Below are positions 63,044 through 64,000 of a DNA stretch of 64,000 bases, piece by piece. A model generated the notes under the pieces. The model was not told the origin of the DNA, ran no database searches, and worked only from the letters and a program-made list of their open reading frames with translations. Positions within the stretch are counted from its first letter, which is position 1. Each line of letters begins with the position of its first letter. The translations under genes and the position numbers were made by a program. Source of the stretch: Micractinium sp. NFX-FRZ (Eukaryota; Chlorophyta; Trebouxiophyceae; Chlorellales; Chlorellaceae); contig JAPTJF010000230.1 of the NCBI GenBank assembly GCA_029339195.1, positions 1 through 64,000 of the forward strand, given 5' to 3'.

Positions 63044-64000
63044 ATGAGCAGGAACCAGCCGGCTTTTGGCGGCATCCGTGGTGCGGGCATCAGCTCGCTG
63101 CGCGCCCGCGATGCGCACGACGGGTGAGCTTGGCAGCAGGAGCGGCGGCAGGCGGCGGGACTGGCGGCAGGCAGCGGCTCCCGCCTTGCGCATGTTGCAT
63201 CGAGTGTTGTGTCTCCACTTGCCGCACTTGTCACGCATGTTGATGTTGCCCATCAGCAGGCCGCTTACACGCATCTTACATTGGGCAACCCACCCTTGTT
63301 CTGTGCCTGCCCCCTTGCAGCGGCGGCGGCGGGCGCGGGCGTGGCAAGCGCCTGCTGAACCGCGGCATGAACAATGGGAACTACATCGGGCGGCGGGACG
63401 ACAGCTGCGCGGGAGGTGGCGAGGGCTCAGCGGCGGCGGCAGTCAAGGAGGATGACCATGCCCACGAGGCCGCCCTGGGCTTCCCCCTGCACACAGACGG
63501 GCCCGACCGCCTGGGCTGGCTCATCAACATGAACCAGGTGTGTGTGGAGGGGGGGCATGGGTGTGAGGGTGGGGTGACTTTTTGTGTGTGGGGGGGTGGA
63601 TTGGTGGGATGGCAGGTTTGGGGGGCTGATGGGGCACGTGGGCGAGGGTGTGATGACGGTGTGTGTGCGCGGCGGCTTCATTGGCTGGCCAAGGTGGCAG
63701 GCAGAGCGGTGGTGCAGCATGCGGGTGTTGTGGGTGGGCGTGCGTTCTCTCACTTGTGTGTGGTCTTGCAGCCATCTGCCTGATTGGCGGGAAGCACGTT
63801 GCGCGCTCAGCGGCCGCCTGGGCCATTGCTCAACGCAAAACTCCTGCCTCCCCCCGCCCTTCACCGGTCCCCCACTCACCAGCCCTCGCCTTGCTTCCCC
63901 TGCAGAGCCAGAAGGTGGACAAGGAGAGCGGGCAGGCTGTGAGCGTGGTCAACTGCTATTTCATGTGCCAGGTAGGAGGAGCAAGAAGCAGCGCGGCAGG
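63044..64000 (+). CDS. POLE: DNA polymerase epsilon catalytic subunit, 5' end only
   Basis: Three exons are visible (63044-63123, 63321-63537, 63906-63971), in phase, with a donor GTAGGA after the third; the gene runs off the right edge. The first ~80 residues are basic and Gly-rich (GGGGGRGRGKRLLNRG), then acidic. The conserved POLE N-terminus follows: EAALGFPLHTDGPDRLGWLI joined to NMNQSQKVDKESGQAVSVVN, then CYFMCQ, as in plant and fungal enzymes, where this block precedes the exonuclease domain. Pol epsilon is the main leading-strand replicase. ATG 63044 (ccaggATGa) is the first ATG in frame of exon 1. Confidence 0.9.

Noticed and set aside
1..64000. Prokaryotic operon, phage or plasmid content
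   Set aside because: All recognisable genes are intron-bearing and eukaryotic; no ribosome-binding sites, integrases, IS ends or phage structural genes were seen.

Overview
This is nuclear DNA from a GC-rich green alga, most likely the Chlorella clade (Trebouxiophyceae). The proteins are eukaryotic and plant-like. Genes are split into many short exons with GT-AG introns and a few GC-AG introns, third positions are strongly G/C, CTG/CAG runs are common, and several genes have the green-algal poly(A) motif TGTAA downstream of the stop. I see no operons, no CRISPR array and no viral genes. The genus is inferred from style, not from a match.

Layout. 1-1560: GC-rich low-complexity DNA with no gene. 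1594-1751: a tRNA-Thr-like unit with a 29-nt A tail, either a tRNA gene or a tRNA-derived SINE. 2190-7492 (-): rhodanese-like, dual-specificity phosphatase, Arg/Ser and FHA domains in one gene model. 8354-10613 (-): unknown secreted Cys-rich protein. 11361-16764 (-): eIF2B delta. 17107-23233 (+): ARID-PHD chromatin protein. 23858-26799 (-): type I metacaspase with a Ser/FG-rich prodomain. 27316-29590 (-): CLC-family anion channel or exchanger. 30783-32172 (+): single PQ-loop (SemiSWEET-size) membrane protein. 32606-32936 (+): DPM2. 33173-37662 (+): RWD plus RING-between-RING ubiquitin ligase. 38357-38701 (+): small Cys-rich protein with a probable frameshift. 39816-41289 (-): unknown, probably organelle-targeted protein. 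42419-48369 (+): ATAD3. 49163-54602 (-): secreted pectate-lyase-fold protein. 55112-56208 (+): plastid-type [2Fe-2S] ferredoxin-like protein. 56848-62144 (-): membrane-anchored SGNH hydrolase. 62598-63002 (+): doubtful small gene. 63044-64000 (+): 5' end of DNA polymerase epsilon catalytic subunit, cut by the window edge.

The genes do not form a pathway; this is an ordinary housekeeping neighbourhood (translation, chromatin, ubiquitin, glycosylation, mitochondria, replication) with a few secreted or membrane proteins. Divergent pairs with short shared upstream regions are eIF2B delta/ARID-PHD (342 bp), pectate-lyase-like/ferredoxin-like (509 bp) and SGNH/POLE side (about 450 bp).

The most interesting signal is not a gene. 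In at least six genes the introns carry degraded, same-orientation copies of the adjacent exon end, usually with its splice site, about 80-175 bp from the original. These 'junction echoes' look like repeated small tandem duplications across exon-intron borders. The second point of interest is the rhodanese-phosphatase-RS-FHA gene model.

Exon structures were read by eye from reading frame and splice consensus. Where exon lengths are given, phases were checked and add up.
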